DNA from: Streptomyces spinosus
GTDB taxonomy: Bacteria > Actinomycetota > Actinomycetes > Streptomycetales > Streptomycetaceae
DNA: 64,000 nt
Assembly: GCF_020400655.1 (NCBI RefSeq)
Contig: NZ_JAINRC010000017.1
Location: 62,001 to 126,000 of the forward strand
Direction: 5' to 3'
Each line of letters starts with the position of its first letter. Position 1 is the first letter of the stretch. The notes under the pieces are model-generated. The model saw only the letters and a program-made list of their open reading frames with translations. It did no database searches and was not told the origin of the DNA. Positions 41,122 through 49,810 of this stretch are shown here, piece after piece. Made by a program: the position numbers and the translations under genes.

Positions 41122-41700
41122 ATGAAGATGACCGAGCGGGCACTCTTGCTCGCCGTACCCCTGGTACTCACCACCCTGACGGGATGCGGTATGACCGACA
41201 ACAGCGCTGTCAGCGGCTCCGAGAGCAGTCCCGCCACCGGACCTGGCGACACTTCCGGCGGTATCCGCTCCGCCGGCACCAGCACCTCGCGGGACGCGTC
41301 GGACGCGATGGAGGCGGTGTCCAGCGGCATCTACGACCTGATCAAGGTCAAGGGGAAGGCGTCCGACGGTCGCCCGGGGGTGCAGCAGTGCCCAGGCAAG
41401 GACAGGGACAAGTACTTCCAGATCTTCCATCCGTGGAGCTTCTACCCCACGTCCCCGGCCGAGCTGGACGCCGCGATGGAGAACCTCAAGGAGGGGCTGC
41501 CGCGGCACGGCTGGAAGATCGTCCAGTACGGCCCGGACACCAGCGTGAACAAGAACGTCGTCCTGATCGCCGACAACGACGAGCAGAAGGCCGGCGTCCA
41601 CATCACCCGGATGAAGAAGAGGAACCCGCCCAAGCTGAGCCTGATGGTGGTCTCCGGCTGCTACCAGGTCCCCGACGGCCAGGAGGTCGAGCACTTCTAG
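41122..41700 (+). CDS. lipoprotein of the alpha/beta-hydrolase operon
   Basis: A 192-residue predicted lipoprotein: signal peptide MKMTERALLLAVPLVLTTLT with lipobox LTGC. A Ser/Thr/Gly-rich spacer is followed by a compact domain with QQCPGKDRDKYFQIFHPWSF, DAAMENLKEGLPRHGWKIVQ and MVVSGCYQVPDG. Two cysteines could pair outside the cell. I recognise no named family. It follows the hydrolase gene by 15 bases with AGGAGAAG upstream and could act as an immunity or anchoring partner; that is inference. Confidence 0.75.
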   Translation: MKMTERALLLAVPLVLTTLTGCGMTDNSAVSGSESSPATGPGDTSGGIRSAGTSTSRDASDAMEAVSSGIYDLIKVKGKASDGRPGVQQCPGKDRDKYFQIFHPWSFYPTSPAELDAAMENLKEGLPRHGWKIVQYGPDTSVNKNVVLIADNDEQKAGVHITRMKKRNPPKLSLMVVSGCYQVPDGQEVEHF

Positions 41701-41722
41701 GCCCCGCCGCCCCCGCCCCGCC

Positions 41723-42376
41723 TCACCCCCGGCGGGCCAGTACGAAGCCCCGTGGCCGTGTCTCCTCGGCGGCCGGCTCCCGCAGCACCGTCGCCACCAG
41801 GTCCAGGCCGGCGCCCGTCAGCGCCCCGGCGACCTGCTCCGGGGTGCGCCAGTAGTAGTGGAGGTCGATGTCGTGGCCGAACCGCTCGGTCAGGTGCAGC
41901 CGGCCGGGCTCGGGGCCGGACTGGAAGCCGAGCAGGGCGTGCCCGCCGGGGGCCAGGGTGCGGCGGATCTCGGCGCAGGCCGTCGGCAGCTCCTCGTCCG
42001 GCAGGTGGATGGTCGAGTACAGGGCGAGGACGCCGCCCAGGGTGGCGTCGGGCAGGTCCAGTGCGGTCATCGAACCGACGTGGAAGCGCAGGCCCGGGTA
42101 CGCCTGACGGGCCAGCGTCACCATCGCGGGGGAGAGGTCCACCCCGAACACCGGCACCCCCTGCTCGTGCAGCAGCGCGGTGACGTGCCCGGGCCCGCTG
42201 CCCAGGTCGGCGACGGGGGCGGAGCCGTTCGCCGTGACCAGCTCGGCGAAGGTCCTGATCAGGGTGCGGTCCAGCGGGTGGAGGTCCCCGGGAGGGAAGC
42301 GGGCGCCGTAGTCTCCGGCGATCGTGTCGTAGGAGGTACGGGTCGTCCGGAGGAAGTCCGCGGTCGAGTCGCTCAC
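41723..42376 (-). CDS. class I SAM-dependent methyltransferase
   Basis: A 217-residue methyltransferase of the Methyltransf_11/25 type. Motif I is VADLGSGPGHVTALL, the post-I acidic segment is VFGVDLSPAMV, and LPDATLGGVLALYSTIHLPD is the motif II region. The N-terminus SYDTIAGDYGARF is a frequent start for small-molecule methyltransferases. GTG 42376 is chosen over upstream starts because the conserved region begins here. It is convergent with the lipoprotein gene (22 bases apart). The substrate is unknown. Confidence 0.83.
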   Translation of the reverse strand: MSDSTADFLRTTRTSYDTIAGDYGARFPPGDLHPLDRTLIRTFAELVTANGSAPVADLGSGPGHVTALLHEQGVPVFGVDLSPAMVTLARQAYPGLRFHVGSMTALDLPDATLGGVLALYSTIHLPDEELPTACAEIRRTLAPGGHALLGFQSGPEPGRLHLTERFGHDIDLHYYWRTPEQVAGALTGAGLDLVATVLREPAAEETRPRGFVLARRG

Positions 42377-42609
42377 GTCGGCGGACCCTACCGGGAGGGC
42401 ACCCGCGGCGGGGTCCGGTTCGTGGACATGGCGCGCGTGACACCCGTGAAGCGTGGTATCCGTGGAGGAGGAAACAGAGGTTTTACCCACCAGAGTTCGC
42501 CGCCATGCGTCCGCCGGTCAGATTTTATTCCCCTAACGGGCTGAACTTTTGTTGATCTAGGGGTAGTTGACCAGCAGGGCGTCCTACCCTTCAGAGGGTG
42601 AAGCAATTG

Positions 42610-43845
42610 ATGTCCGTAGAGTCCGAGGCCGGCCTCCCGGGGGATGTGCTCCCCGGCGTGCTGAGCGAGTCCCTGCACGCCGAACTCGTCGCCTTCCGGC
42701 GCGACTTGCACATGCACCCCGAGCTGGGCAACCAGGAGTTCCGTACGACCGCCGCGATCAAGGAGCGGCTGGAGCAGGCCGGGCTCAAGCCCCGCGTCCT
42801 GAGCACGGGCACGGGACTCGTCTGTGACATCGGTCTCGCGGAGGGCGAGCAGCCCTCCGTCCCCCTGCTGGCCCTGCGCGCCGACATCGACGCGCTGCCC
42901 ATCCCGGACACCAAGAGTGACTGTGCGTACCGGTCGACCGTCCCGGACCGGGCGCACGCGTGCGGTCACGACGTGCACACCACCGTCGTCCTCGGCACCG
43001 GGCTGGTCCTCGCCGACCTGCACGCCAAGGGCCTGCTGCCCCGTCCGGTGCGGCTGATCTTCCAGCCCGCCGAGGAGGTGCTGCCCGGCGGCGCGCTGGG
43101 CGCCATCGAGGACGGCGCGCTGGCCGGCGTCGGCCGCCTCCTCGCCGTGCACTGCGACCCCAAGGTGGAGGCCGGGAAGGTCGGGCTGCGGCACGGGCCG
43201 ATCACCAGCGCCTGCGACCGTCTGGAGATCGCCCTCGACGGCCCCGGCGGGCACACCGCCCGCCCCCATCTGACCACCGACCTGGTCACCGCCGCGGCCC
43301 GGGTCGCCGTCGACGTCCCCGCGCTGATCGGCCGCCGGGTCGACACCCGCGTCGGTCTCGCCCTCACCTGGGGCCGCATCGAGTCCGGCCACGCCCCGAA
43401 CGTGATCCCGCAGCACGCCGAGCTGTCCGGGACCGTGCGCTGCCTGGACCTGGAGGCCTGGCGGCAGGCCCCCGACATCGTGCACGCGGCGATCGACGAG
43501 GTCGCCACCCTGCACCGGGCCAAGTCGGAGATCACCTACGTGCGCGGGGTGCCGCCGGTCGTCAACGACCGGGAGTCGACCGAACTGCTGCGCCGGGCCA
43601 TGGTCGCCCGGCGCGGCATGAAGTCCGTGGAGAGCACCGAGCAGAGCCTGGGCGGCGAGGACTTCTCCTGGTACCTGGAGCACGTCCCGGGCGCCATGGC
43701 CCGGCTCGGGGTGCGCCGGCCCGGCGAGCGCACGGTACGCGATCTGCACCAGGGCGATTTCGACGCCGACGAGCACGCGATCACGGTGGGTGTGGAGATG
43801 TTCACCGCCGCCGCGTTCCTGGACGTCAACGGGGCGCGGAGCTGA
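42610..43845 (+). CDS. M20 family amidohydrolase
   Basis: A 411-residue zinc-dependent amidohydrolase of peptidase family M20D, related to hippurate and N-acyl-amino-acid hydrolases. RRDLHMHPELGNQEF opens the domain, and LALRADIDALPIPD, HACGHDVHTTVVLG and IFQPAEE carry metal-binding and catalytic residues. GGEDFSWYLEHVPGAMARLG is the conserved end. ATG 42610 (MSVESEAGLPGDVLPG) fits related Streptomyces proteins as I remember them; GTG 42598 is an alternative. The divergent region upstream is AT-rich for this DNA and contains CCCCTA (42530-42535) and TAGGGG (42558-42563) as a spaced inverted repeat. Confidence 0.87.
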   Translation: MSVESEAGLPGDVLPGVLSESLHAELVAFRRDLHMHPELGNQEFRTTAAIKERLEQAGLKPRVLSTGTGLVCDIGLAEGEQPSVPLLALRADIDALPIPDTKSDCAYRSTVPDRAHACGHDVHTTVVLGTGLVLADLHAKGLLPRPVRLIFQPAEEVLPGGALGAIEDGALAGVGRLLAVHCDPKVEAGKVGLRHGPITSACDRLEIALDGPGGHTARPHLTTDLVTAAARVAVDVPALIGRRVDTRVGLALTWGRIESGHAPNVIPQHAELSGTVRCLDLEAWRQAPDIVHAAIDEVATLHRAKSEITYVRGVPPVVNDRESTELLRRAMVARRGMKSVESTEQSLGGEDFSWYLEHVPGAMARLGVRRPGERTVRDLHQGDFDADEHAITVGVEMFTAAAFLDVNGARS

Positions 43846-43856
43846 GCGGACGGCCC

Positions 43857-43885
43857 CCGGCCGGTCCCGTCCACGGGCCGGCCGG
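43857..43885 (+). terminator. hairpin terminator after the amidohydrolase gene
   Basis: CCGGCCGGTCCCGT at 43857-43870 pairs with 43873-43885, leaving one base bulged and a two-base loop. It begins 12 bases after the stop codon. Confidence 0.7.
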
Positions 43886-44029
43886 AGGCCGGTCTCCTGC
43901 CCGGCGCAACACGGATGCAAGCCAATCGTGCACTGTGCGCAACAACGGTGTGAGAGGACCAAGACGCCGAGTTCAGGCAGTGTTTGCCTCGAATCGATAA
44001 CGGCTTCCCTAGAGGGTTTTTTGCGACAT

Positions 44030-44041
44030 CTACGCGCGTTA
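44030..44041. promoter_or_regulatory. candidate nucleoside-regulon operator, site A (imperfect)
   Basis: CTACGCGCGTTA lies about 105 bases before bmpA. It matches the add-promoter palindrome CTACGCGCGTAG except for an extra T near its right end. Two better sites lie at 45281 and 56451. The binding protein is not known to me. Confidence 0.45.
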
Positions 44042-44146
44042 CGATGCCGCGAAGCCGACGCCGCCGGGGCGTCTCGGCCGGAGCACCCCCCTGGTGCTCA
44101 CATCAAGCGCCGCCAAGGCGCTCAGGTCAGGTGAAGGAGCCTTCCC

Positions 44147-45202
44147 GTGCGCCGGGTAGCCAAGCTTTCCGCTGCGTGTCTCGCCTCCGCAGCTCTCGCA
44201 CTGACTGCCACTGCCTGTGGCAGCACCTCCTCCGACAACGACTCCGGTTCGCCCGCCTCGGGCGACGGCAAGGGTGTCAAGGTCGGTCTCGCCTTCGACG
44301 TCGGCGGCCGTGGTGACCGCTCGTTCAACGACTCCGCCGCGCGCGGTGCCGACAAGGCGAAGAAGGAGTTCGGCGGCGACATCAAGGAGCTGACCGCGAA
44401 GACCTCGGACACCGAGGCCGACCGCGAGCAGCGCCTGTCGGACCTGGCCGACGCGGGCTACAACCCCGTCATCGGTGTCGGCTACGCGTACGCCGCCTCC
44501 ATGACCAAGGTCGCCGCGAAGTACCCGAAGACCACCTTCGGCATCGTCGACTCGGTGGTGAACGGCAAGAACGTCGACAGCATCACCTTCACCGAGGAGC
44601 AGGGCTCCTACCTGGCCGGTGTCGCCGCCGCGCTGAAGACCAAGACGAAGCACGTCGGCTTCATCGGCGGTGTCGACGTCCCGCTGATCAAGAAGTTCGA
44701 GGCGGGTTACGTCCAGGGCGTCAAGGACACCAACCCGAAGATCAAGGTCGACACCCAGTACCTGTCCCACGGCTCGGACACCTCCGGCTTCGCCAGCCCC
44801 GACAAGGGCAAGGAGGCCGCGCAGGGCATGCTCGACAACGGCGCGGACGTCGTCTACTCGGCGGCCGGCTCCTCCGGCAACGGCGCCATCGAGGCCGTGG
44901 CCGGCAAGAAGGGCGCCTGGGCCATCGGCGTGGACTCGGACCAGTACAGCATCCCGGGTCTGGCCAAGTACAAGAACTCGATCCTGACCTCGGTCGTCAA
45001 GAACGTCGACGTCGGTGTCTACGACCTGGTCAAGTCCGTCCACGACGGCAAGCCGCTGACCGGCACCAACACCTACTCGCTCGCCAAGGACGGCGTCTCG
45101 CTGTCCACCAGCGGTGGCTTCATCGACGACATCAAGGCCAAGCTGGACGCGGCGCAGAAGAAGATCGTCGACGGCTCGATCAAGGTCAAGACCACCCCGT
45201 GA
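44147..45202 (+). CDS. BmpA-type nucleoside ABC transporter substrate-binding lipoprotein
   Basis: A 351-residue lipoprotein that binds nucleosides outside the cell for import. The signal peptide ends at the lipobox TACG (cysteine 24). The Bmp/PnrA domain is clear: LAFDVGGRGDRSFNDSAARG at the start, TFTEEQGSYLAGVAAA in the middle and GAWAIGVDSDQYSIPG in the second lobe. Asp and Phe residues in GDRSFNDS are typical nucleoside contacts in this family. The start is GTG 44147 with GAAGGAG upstream. It heads an operon of ABC ATPase, two permeases, cdd and deoA. A hairpin after it probably makes this message more abundant than the rest. Confidence 0.92.
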   Translation: MRRVAKLSAACLASAALALTATACGSTSSDNDSGSPASGDGKGVKVGLAFDVGGRGDRSFNDSAARGADKAKKEFGGDIKELTAKTSDTEADREQRLSDLADAGYNPVIGVGYAYAASMTKVAAKYPKTTFGIVDSVVNGKNVDSITFTEEQGSYLAGVAAALKTKTKHVGFIGGVDVPLIKKFEAGYVQGVKDTNPKIKVDTQYLSHGSDTSGFASPDKGKEAAQGMLDNGADVVYSAAGSSGNGAIEAVAGKKGAWAIGVDSDQYSIPGLAKYKNSILTSVVKNVDVGVYDLVKSVHDGKPLTGTNTYSLAKDGVSLSTSGGFIDDIKAKLDAAQKKIVDGSIKVKTTP

Positions 45203-45225
45203 CCTGACGGGTCCCGTCGGACCCC

Positions 45226-45263
45226 GGCTCGGCGGAGGCGCCCTCCACAGCCCCCGCCGAGCC
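45226..45263 (+). terminator. intra-operon hairpin after the substrate-binding protein gene
   Basis: Ten-base perfect arms (GGCTCGGCGG at 45226-45235 and its complement at 45254-45263) lie just past the bmpA-type gene. Such hairpins commonly stabilise binding-protein mRNA or partly stop transcription before transporter genes. Confidence 0.6.
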
Positions 45264-45280
45264 ATAACAATGTGTCAACT

Positions 45281-45292
45281 CTACGCGTGTAG
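45281..45292. promoter_or_regulatory. candidate nucleoside-regulon operator, site B
   Basis: CTACGCGTGTAG is a palindrome with one mismatch. It lies between the hairpin and the ABC ATPase gene and differs at one base from the perfect site in front of add. It could control a secondary promoter for the transporter part of the operon. Confidence 0.5.
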
Positions 45293-45365
45293 CACGGAGT
45301 TGCCGCGCTAGCGTCGCCGACGCCTGCCCCCTCCCCGCAGCCCCTTTCCCCGAGGAGAGTGCGCC

Positions 45366-46925
45366 ATCAACGCGTCCAGCCCTCCCGCTGCCGTCGAACT
45401 GCGCGGCATCACCAAGCGTTTCCCCGGCGTCGTCGCCAACCGCGACATCGACATCACGGTCCGCACGGGCACCGTCCACGCCCTGTGCGGCGAGAACGGC
45501 GCCGGCAAGTCCACCCTCATGAAGATCCTCTACGGCATGCAGCAGCCGGACGAGGGCACCATCACCGTGGGCGGCGAGCAGGTCGTCTTCCACGACCCCG
45601 GCGACGCCATCGCCCGCGGCATCGGCATGGTGCACCAGCACTTCATGCTCGCCGACAACCTCACCGTCCTGGAGAACGTCGTCCTCGGCGCGGAGAAGCT
45701 GCACGGCATCGGGGGCAAGGCACGCGCCCGGATCAAGGAGATCTCCGACGCCTACGGCCTGGGCGTGCGGCCCGACGCCCTGGTCGAGGAACTCGGCGTC
45801 GCCGACCGCCAGCGCGTGGAGATCCTCAAGGTCCTCTACCGCGGCGCCAAGACCCTCATCCTGGACGAGCCCACTGCCGTCCTCGTGCCGCAGGAGGTCG
45901 ACGCCCTCTTCGACAACCTGCGCGAACTGAAGGCCGAGGGCCTCACCGTCATCTTCATCTCGCACAAGCTGGGCGAGGTGCTCTCCGTCGCCGACGAGAT
46001 CACCGTCATCCGGCGCGGCACCACCGTCGGCACCGTCGACCCGCGCGGCACCACCCCCAAGCAGCTCGCCGAGCTGATGGTCGGCAGCGAGCTGCCCACC
46101 CCGGAGACCCAGGAGTCCACGGTCACCGACGTCCCGATGCTCACGGTGGACGGCCTGCACCTGGCGCAGACCGACCTCGACGGCATCGAGCGGATCATCC
46201 TCGACGAGATCTCCTTCACCATCCACAAGGGCGAGGTCCTCGGCATAGCCGGTGTGGAGGGCAACGGCCAGTCCGAGCTGGTCGAGGCCATCATGGGCAT
46301 GCGCCGCCCGGACGCCGGCGTCGTCACCCTCGACGGCACCGACATCTCCCACGCCCCGACCCGCGACCGCCGCGAGTCCGGCATCGGCTACATCCCCGAG
46401 GACCGCCACCGCCACGGCCTGCTGCTGGAAGCGCCGCTGTGGGAGAACCGCATCCTCGGCCACGTCACCGAGAAGCCCAACTCGCGCGGCGGACTGCTCG
46501 ACCTCAAGGCCGCCCGCGCCGACACCCAGCGCATCGTCGAGGCTTACGACGTCCGCACCCCCGGCATCGACGTCACCGCCGCCTCCCTGTCCGGCGGCAA
46601 CCAGCAGAAGCTGATCGTCGGCCGGGAGATGAGCCACCAGCCCAAGCTGCTCATCGCCGCCCACCCCACCCGCGGTGTGGACGTCGGCGCGCAGGCGGCC
46701 ATCTGGGACTACATCCGCGAGGCCCGCCGCGAGGGCCTGGCCGTGCTGCTGATCTCCGCGGACCTGGACGAGCTGATCGGGCTCTCCGACACTCTGCGGG
46801 TGATGTACCGCGGCCGTCTGGTCGCCGACGCCGACCCCGCCACGATCACCCCCGAGGAGCTGGGCTCCGCCATGACGGGTGCGGCCACCGGCCACCTGGA
46901 GCACACAGAGGACGACGCGCGATGA
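45366..46925 (+). CDS. nucleoside ABC transporter ATP-binding protein, ATC start codon
   Basis: A 519-residue tandem ATPase of the sugar/nucleoside (YufO, RbsA-like) class with two nucleotide-binding domains. The first Walker A is CGENGAGKSTL, followed by GMVHQHFMLADNLTVLENVV and Walker B LILDEPTAVL; the second domain has VEGNGQSELVEAIMG and LSGGNQQK. The only reading frame that includes the first Walker A starts after a TAG at 45309, and no ATG, GTG or TTG occurs before 45519, which would lose that motif. The protein evidently starts at ATC 45366, eight bases after GAGGAG. It overlaps the permease gene by four bases. Confidence 0.9.
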   Translation: MNASSPPAAVELRGITKRFPGVVANRDIDITVRTGTVHALCGENGAGKSTLMKILYGMQQPDEGTITVGGEQVVFHDPGDAIARGIGMVHQHFMLADNLTVLENVVLGAEKLHGIGGKARARIKEISDAYGLGVRPDALVEELGVADRQRVEILKVLYRGAKTLILDEPTAVLVPQEVDALFDNLRELKAEGLTVIFISHKLGEVLSVADEITVIRRGTTVGTVDPRGTTPKQLAELMVGSELPTPETQESTVTDVPMLTVDGLHLAQTDLDGIERIILDEISFTIHKGEVLGIAGVEGNGQSELVEAIMGMRRPDAGVVTLDGTDISHAPTRDRRESGIGYIPEDRHRHGLLLEAPLWENRILGHVTEKPNSRGGLLDLKAARADTQRIVEAYDVRTPGIDVTAASLSGGNQQKLIVGREMSHQPKLLIAAHPTRGVDVGAQAAIWDYIREARREGLAVLLISADLDELIGLSDTLRVMYRGRLVADADPATITPEELGSAMTGAATGHLEHTEDDAR

Positions 46926-48049
46926 ACAAGCTGACCTCACGGATCGACAAGGAGCGGCTGCTCCTCGGCATCGCCGCGCCCCTGCTCGCGGTCGTCGCCG
47001 CGCTCGTCGTCACCACCCTGGTGATCCTCGCGACCGGCAAGAACCCCGGCGACGCCTTCAGCGACATGGTGACCTACGGCTTCGCCAGCGACAGCCAGGT
47101 CTACATCCTGAACAAGGCGACGACGTACTACCTCGCGGGTGTCGCGGTGGCCATCGGCTTCCGCATGAACCTCTTCAACATCGGTGTCGACGGCCAGTAC
47201 CGGCTCGCCGCGTTCATCGCCGCCGTCCTCGGCGGGGCGCTCACCGTGCCCGGCTGGCTCGCCATCCCGCTGATCATCCTCTGCGCCATGGCGACCGGCG
47301 CCCTGTGGGCGGCCATCGCGGGCATCCTCAAGGTGACCCGGGGCGTCAGCGAGGTCATCGCGACCATCATGCTGAACTCCATCGCCACCGCGGTCATCGC
47401 CTACCTGCTCCAGCCCGGCAAGCTCGGCCAGCTGGACCAGGCCGGCACCCTCGTCTCCACCAAGCCGCTGCCGTCGTCCTCGTACTTCTTCAGCTTCGAC
47501 ACCGGCCCGGCCGGTGAGCTGTGGGGCTTCATCGTCATCGCCGTGCTCGTCGGCGTGGCGTACTGGTTCGTGCTCGGCCGCACCCGGTTCGGTTTCGACC
47601 TGCGCACCGTCGGCCAGTCCGAGACCGCCGCCGCCGCGAGCGGTGTCGGCGTGAAGAAGATGATCGCCACCAGCATGATCATCTCGGGTGCGGTGGCCGG
47701 TCTGATCGGCATGCCGACCCTGCTGAACGACAGCCACCAGTTCAGCAACGACTTCCCGGCCGGCATCGGCTTCACCGGCATCGCCATCGCCCTGCTCGGC
47801 CGCAACCACCCGATCGGCATCGCGCTCGGCGCGCTGCTGTGGGGCTTCCTGGAGCGCACCACCAACCACCTGGAGTTCCAGGGCTACGACAAGGAAATCC
47901 TCGGCGTCATCCAGGGCGTCATCGTGCTGTGCGTCGTCATCGCCTACGAGGTCGTACGCCGCTACGGCCTGAAGCGCCAGCAGCAGCGCGTCGGCGCCGA
48001 ACTCGCCGCCCAGGCCGCCGCCCCGACGAAGAAGCAGGAGGTGGCGTGA
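46922..48049 (+). CDS. nucleoside ABC transporter permease 1
   Basis: A 375-residue integral membrane permease of the BPD_transp_2 (branched amino acid/sugar/nucleoside) family with about nine to ten transmembrane helices. VAIGFRMNLFNIGVDGQYRL and GVSEVIATIMLNSIATAVIA are characteristic of nucleoside permeases such as YufP. The cytoplasmic coupling region is near RTVGQSETAAAASGVGVKKM. ATG 46922 overlaps the ATPase stop by four bases. The C-terminal tail is basic and polar. It works as a heterodimer with the next gene product. Confidence 0.92.
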   Translation: MNKLTSRIDKERLLLGIAAPLLAVVAALVVTTLVILATGKNPGDAFSDMVTYGFASDSQVYILNKATTYYLAGVAVAIGFRMNLFNIGVDGQYRLAAFIAAVLGGALTVPGWLAIPLIILCAMATGALWAAIAGILKVTRGVSEVIATIMLNSIATAVIAYLLQPGKLGQLDQAGTLVSTKPLPSSSYFFSFDTGPAGELWGFIVIAVLVGVAYWFVLGRTRFGFDLRTVGQSETAAAASGVGVKKMIATSMIISGAVAGLIGMPTLLNDSHQFSNDFPAGIGFTGIAIALLGRNHPIGIALGALLWGFLERTTNHLEFQGYDKEILGVIQGVIVLCVVIAYEVVRRYGLKRQQQRVGAELAAQAAAPTKKQEVA

Positions 48050-49335
48050 TGACTGCCACGATGACCGACGCGCCGCCGCCCGCGGCGCCCAAGGCGGCGG
48101 ACGCGCCGCAGCGCTCCGGCCGCTCCCTCGGCCTCATACTCATGATCGTCGCGGGCGCGCTGCTGCTCGTCGCCGCCGTCCGCGTGATCACCGGCGCCAA
48201 CCAGCTCGACTCCGCGGGCCAGGTCGCCGCCGCTCTCGGGCTCGCCGTGCCGATCGGCCTCGCCGGACTCGCCGGCCTGTGGTCGGAGCGGGCCGGCGTG
48301 GTCAACATCGGCCTCGAAGGCATGATGATCCTCGGCACCTTCGGCGCCGGCTGGATCGGCTGGCAGTCCAGCCCCTGGCTCGGCCTGCTGTGCGGCATCG
48401 CCTTCGGCGTCCTCGGCGGCCTGGTGCACGCCGTCGCCACCGTCACCTTCGGCGTCGACCACATCGTCTCCGGTGTCGCCGTCAACCTGCTCGCGCTCGG
48501 CGCCACCCAGTACCTGGCCAAGCTGTTCTTCGCCGACGGCAAGGCCGCCGGGGCGGGCGGCAACCCCAAGCAGTCCCCGCCCGCGGACACGCTGCCCGAC
48601 GTCACCGTCCCCGGCCTGTCGGACGGCCTCGCGTCGATCGAGAAGCACCACTGGTTCCTGGTCTCCGACCTCGCCGGCATCATCGGCGGTCTGATCACCA
48701 ACCTGTCCGTGGTGACGATCATCGCCGTGCTGCTGTTCGTCGGCAGCTGGTGGCTGCTGTGGCGCACCCCGTTCGGGCTGCGGCTGCGCTCCTGCGGCGA
48801 GAACCCGGTCGCCGCCGAGTCCCTCGGCGTCAACGTCTACCAGTACAAGTACGCGGCCGTGGCCGTCTCCGGCGGCCTCGCCGGCCTCGGCGGCGCCTTC
48901 CTCGCGCTGGTCACCTCGCACACCTACCTGGAGGGCCAGACCGGCGGCCGCGGCTACATCGGTCTCGCCGCCATGATCTTCGGCAACTGGCGCCCCGGCG
49001 GCCTCGCCATGGGCGCGGGCCTGTTCGGCTACTCCGACGCGCTCCAGCTGCGCAACGGCGGCGTGACCGTCCACGCCCTGCTCCTGCTGCTGGTCGTGCT
49101 GCTCGCGCTGCTGGCCGGCTGGAAGCTGTACAAGAAGGCCCTGGTGCAGGGCGTGGTCAGCGCCGTCATGGCCGCGCTGGTCCTCGTCTGGTACCTGCTC
49201 ACCGACGAGGTCCCCAGCGACTTCGTCGGCGCCACCCCGTACGTCGTCACGCTGCTGGTGCTGTCGCTGTCCGCGCAGCGCCTGCGGATGCCGAAGGCGG
49301 ACGGCATGCGCTACCGGAAGGGACAGGGCAAGTGA
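48049..49335 (+). CDS. nucleoside ABC transporter permease 2
   Basis: A 428-residue partner permease of the YufQ type. A Pro/Ala-rich cytoplasmic N-terminus precedes about ten helices. LAGLWSERAGVVNIGLEGMM is the family hallmark, and RSCGENPVAAESLGVNVYQY is the coupling loop. GGRGYIGLAAMIFGNWRPGG is also conserved. Its ATG shares a base with the upstream stop (TGATG), and its stop overlaps the cdd start (GTGA), so the whole block is tightly coupled. Confidence 0.92.
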   Translation: MTATMTDAPPPAAPKAADAPQRSGRSLGLILMIVAGALLLVAAVRVITGANQLDSAGQVAAALGLAVPIGLAGLAGLWSERAGVVNIGLEGMMILGTFGAGWIGWQSSPWLGLLCGIAFGVLGGLVHAVATVTFGVDHIVSGVAVNLLALGATQYLAKLFFADGKAAGAGGNPKQSPPADTLPDVTVPGLSDGLASIEKHHWFLVSDLAGIIGGLITNLSVVTIIAVLLFVGSWWLLWRTPFGLRLRSCGENPVAAESLGVNVYQYKYAAVAVSGGLAGLGGAFLALVTSHTYLEGQTGGRGYIGLAAMIFGNWRPGGLAMGAGLFGYSDALQLRNGGVTVHALLLLLVVLLALLAGWKLYKKALVQGVVSAVMAALVLVWYLLTDEVPSDFVGATPYVVTLLVLSLSAQRLRMPKADGMRYRKGQGK

Positions 49336-49736
49336 CCGGACGAGCCGCCGACTTCGACTGGGAGGCCCTGCGCGCCGAGGCGCGCGAGGCCATGACCCAC
49401 GCCTACGCCCCCTACTCCGGTTACCCGGTCGGCGTGGCGGCCCTGGTCGACGACGGCCGCACGGTCACCGGCTGCAACGTCGAGAACGCCTCCTACGGGC
49501 TCGGCCTGTGCGCCGAGTGCGGCCTGGTCTCCCAGCTCCAGCGCACGGGCGGTGGCCGGCTGACGCACTTCACGTGTGTCGACGGCACCGGCGCCCTGCT
49601 GGTCCCGTGCGGCCGCTGCCGCCAGCTGCTCTACGAGTTCGGCGGCCCCGGCCTGCTGCTGGACACCCCGGCGGGCGTCCTGCCGCTCTCCGAGATGCTG
49701 CCCCAGGCCTTCGGCCCGGACCATCTCAACCAGTAA
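49332..49736 (+). CDS. cdd: cytidine deaminase
   Basis: This 134-residue zinc enzyme deaminates cytidine and deoxycytidine to uridine forms. It is the small tetrameric type with three cysteine zinc ligands: C60-A-E62 in NASYGLGLCAEC, plus C93 and C96 in VPCGRCRQ. E62 is the proton shuttle. It starts at GTG 49332, overlapping the permease stop by four bases. Cytidine imported by the ABC system would feed directly into it. Confidence 0.95.
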   Translation: MTGRAADFDWEALRAEAREAMTHAYAPYSGYPVGVAALVDDGRTVTGCNVENASYGLGLCAECGLVSQLQRTGGGRLTHFTCVDGTGALLVPCGRCRQLLYEFGGPGLLLDTPAGVLPLSEMLPQAFGPDHLNQ

Positions 49737-49744
49737 GGCCGTAC

Positions 49745-49773
49745 GGCCCCCCTGCCCCGTTCGCAGGGGGGCC
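49745..49773 (+). terminator. hairpin between cdd and deoA
   Basis: Perfect 10-bp arms, GGCCCCCCTG at 49745-49754 and its complement at 49764-49773, close a nine-base loop. It starts nine bases after cdd. deoA has its own ribosome-binding region, so this may attenuate rather than end the operon. Confidence 0.6.
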
Positions 49774-49810
49774 GCGCACTTCGCACCTCCCGGAAGGAAC
49801 CACACCCGCC

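Larger units (their letters stand above)
43846..44146 (+). other. promoter and leader region of the nucleoside ABC operon
   Basis: About 300 bases without a gene. Its left end is the hairpin terminator of the amidohydrolase gene (arms 43857-43870 and 43873-43885, one bulged base). The middle has an unusually T-rich stretch (44017-44022) followed by the CTACGCGCGT element, and the right end holds the GAAGGAG ribosome-binding site of bmpA. I saw no riboswitch. Confidence 0.6.
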
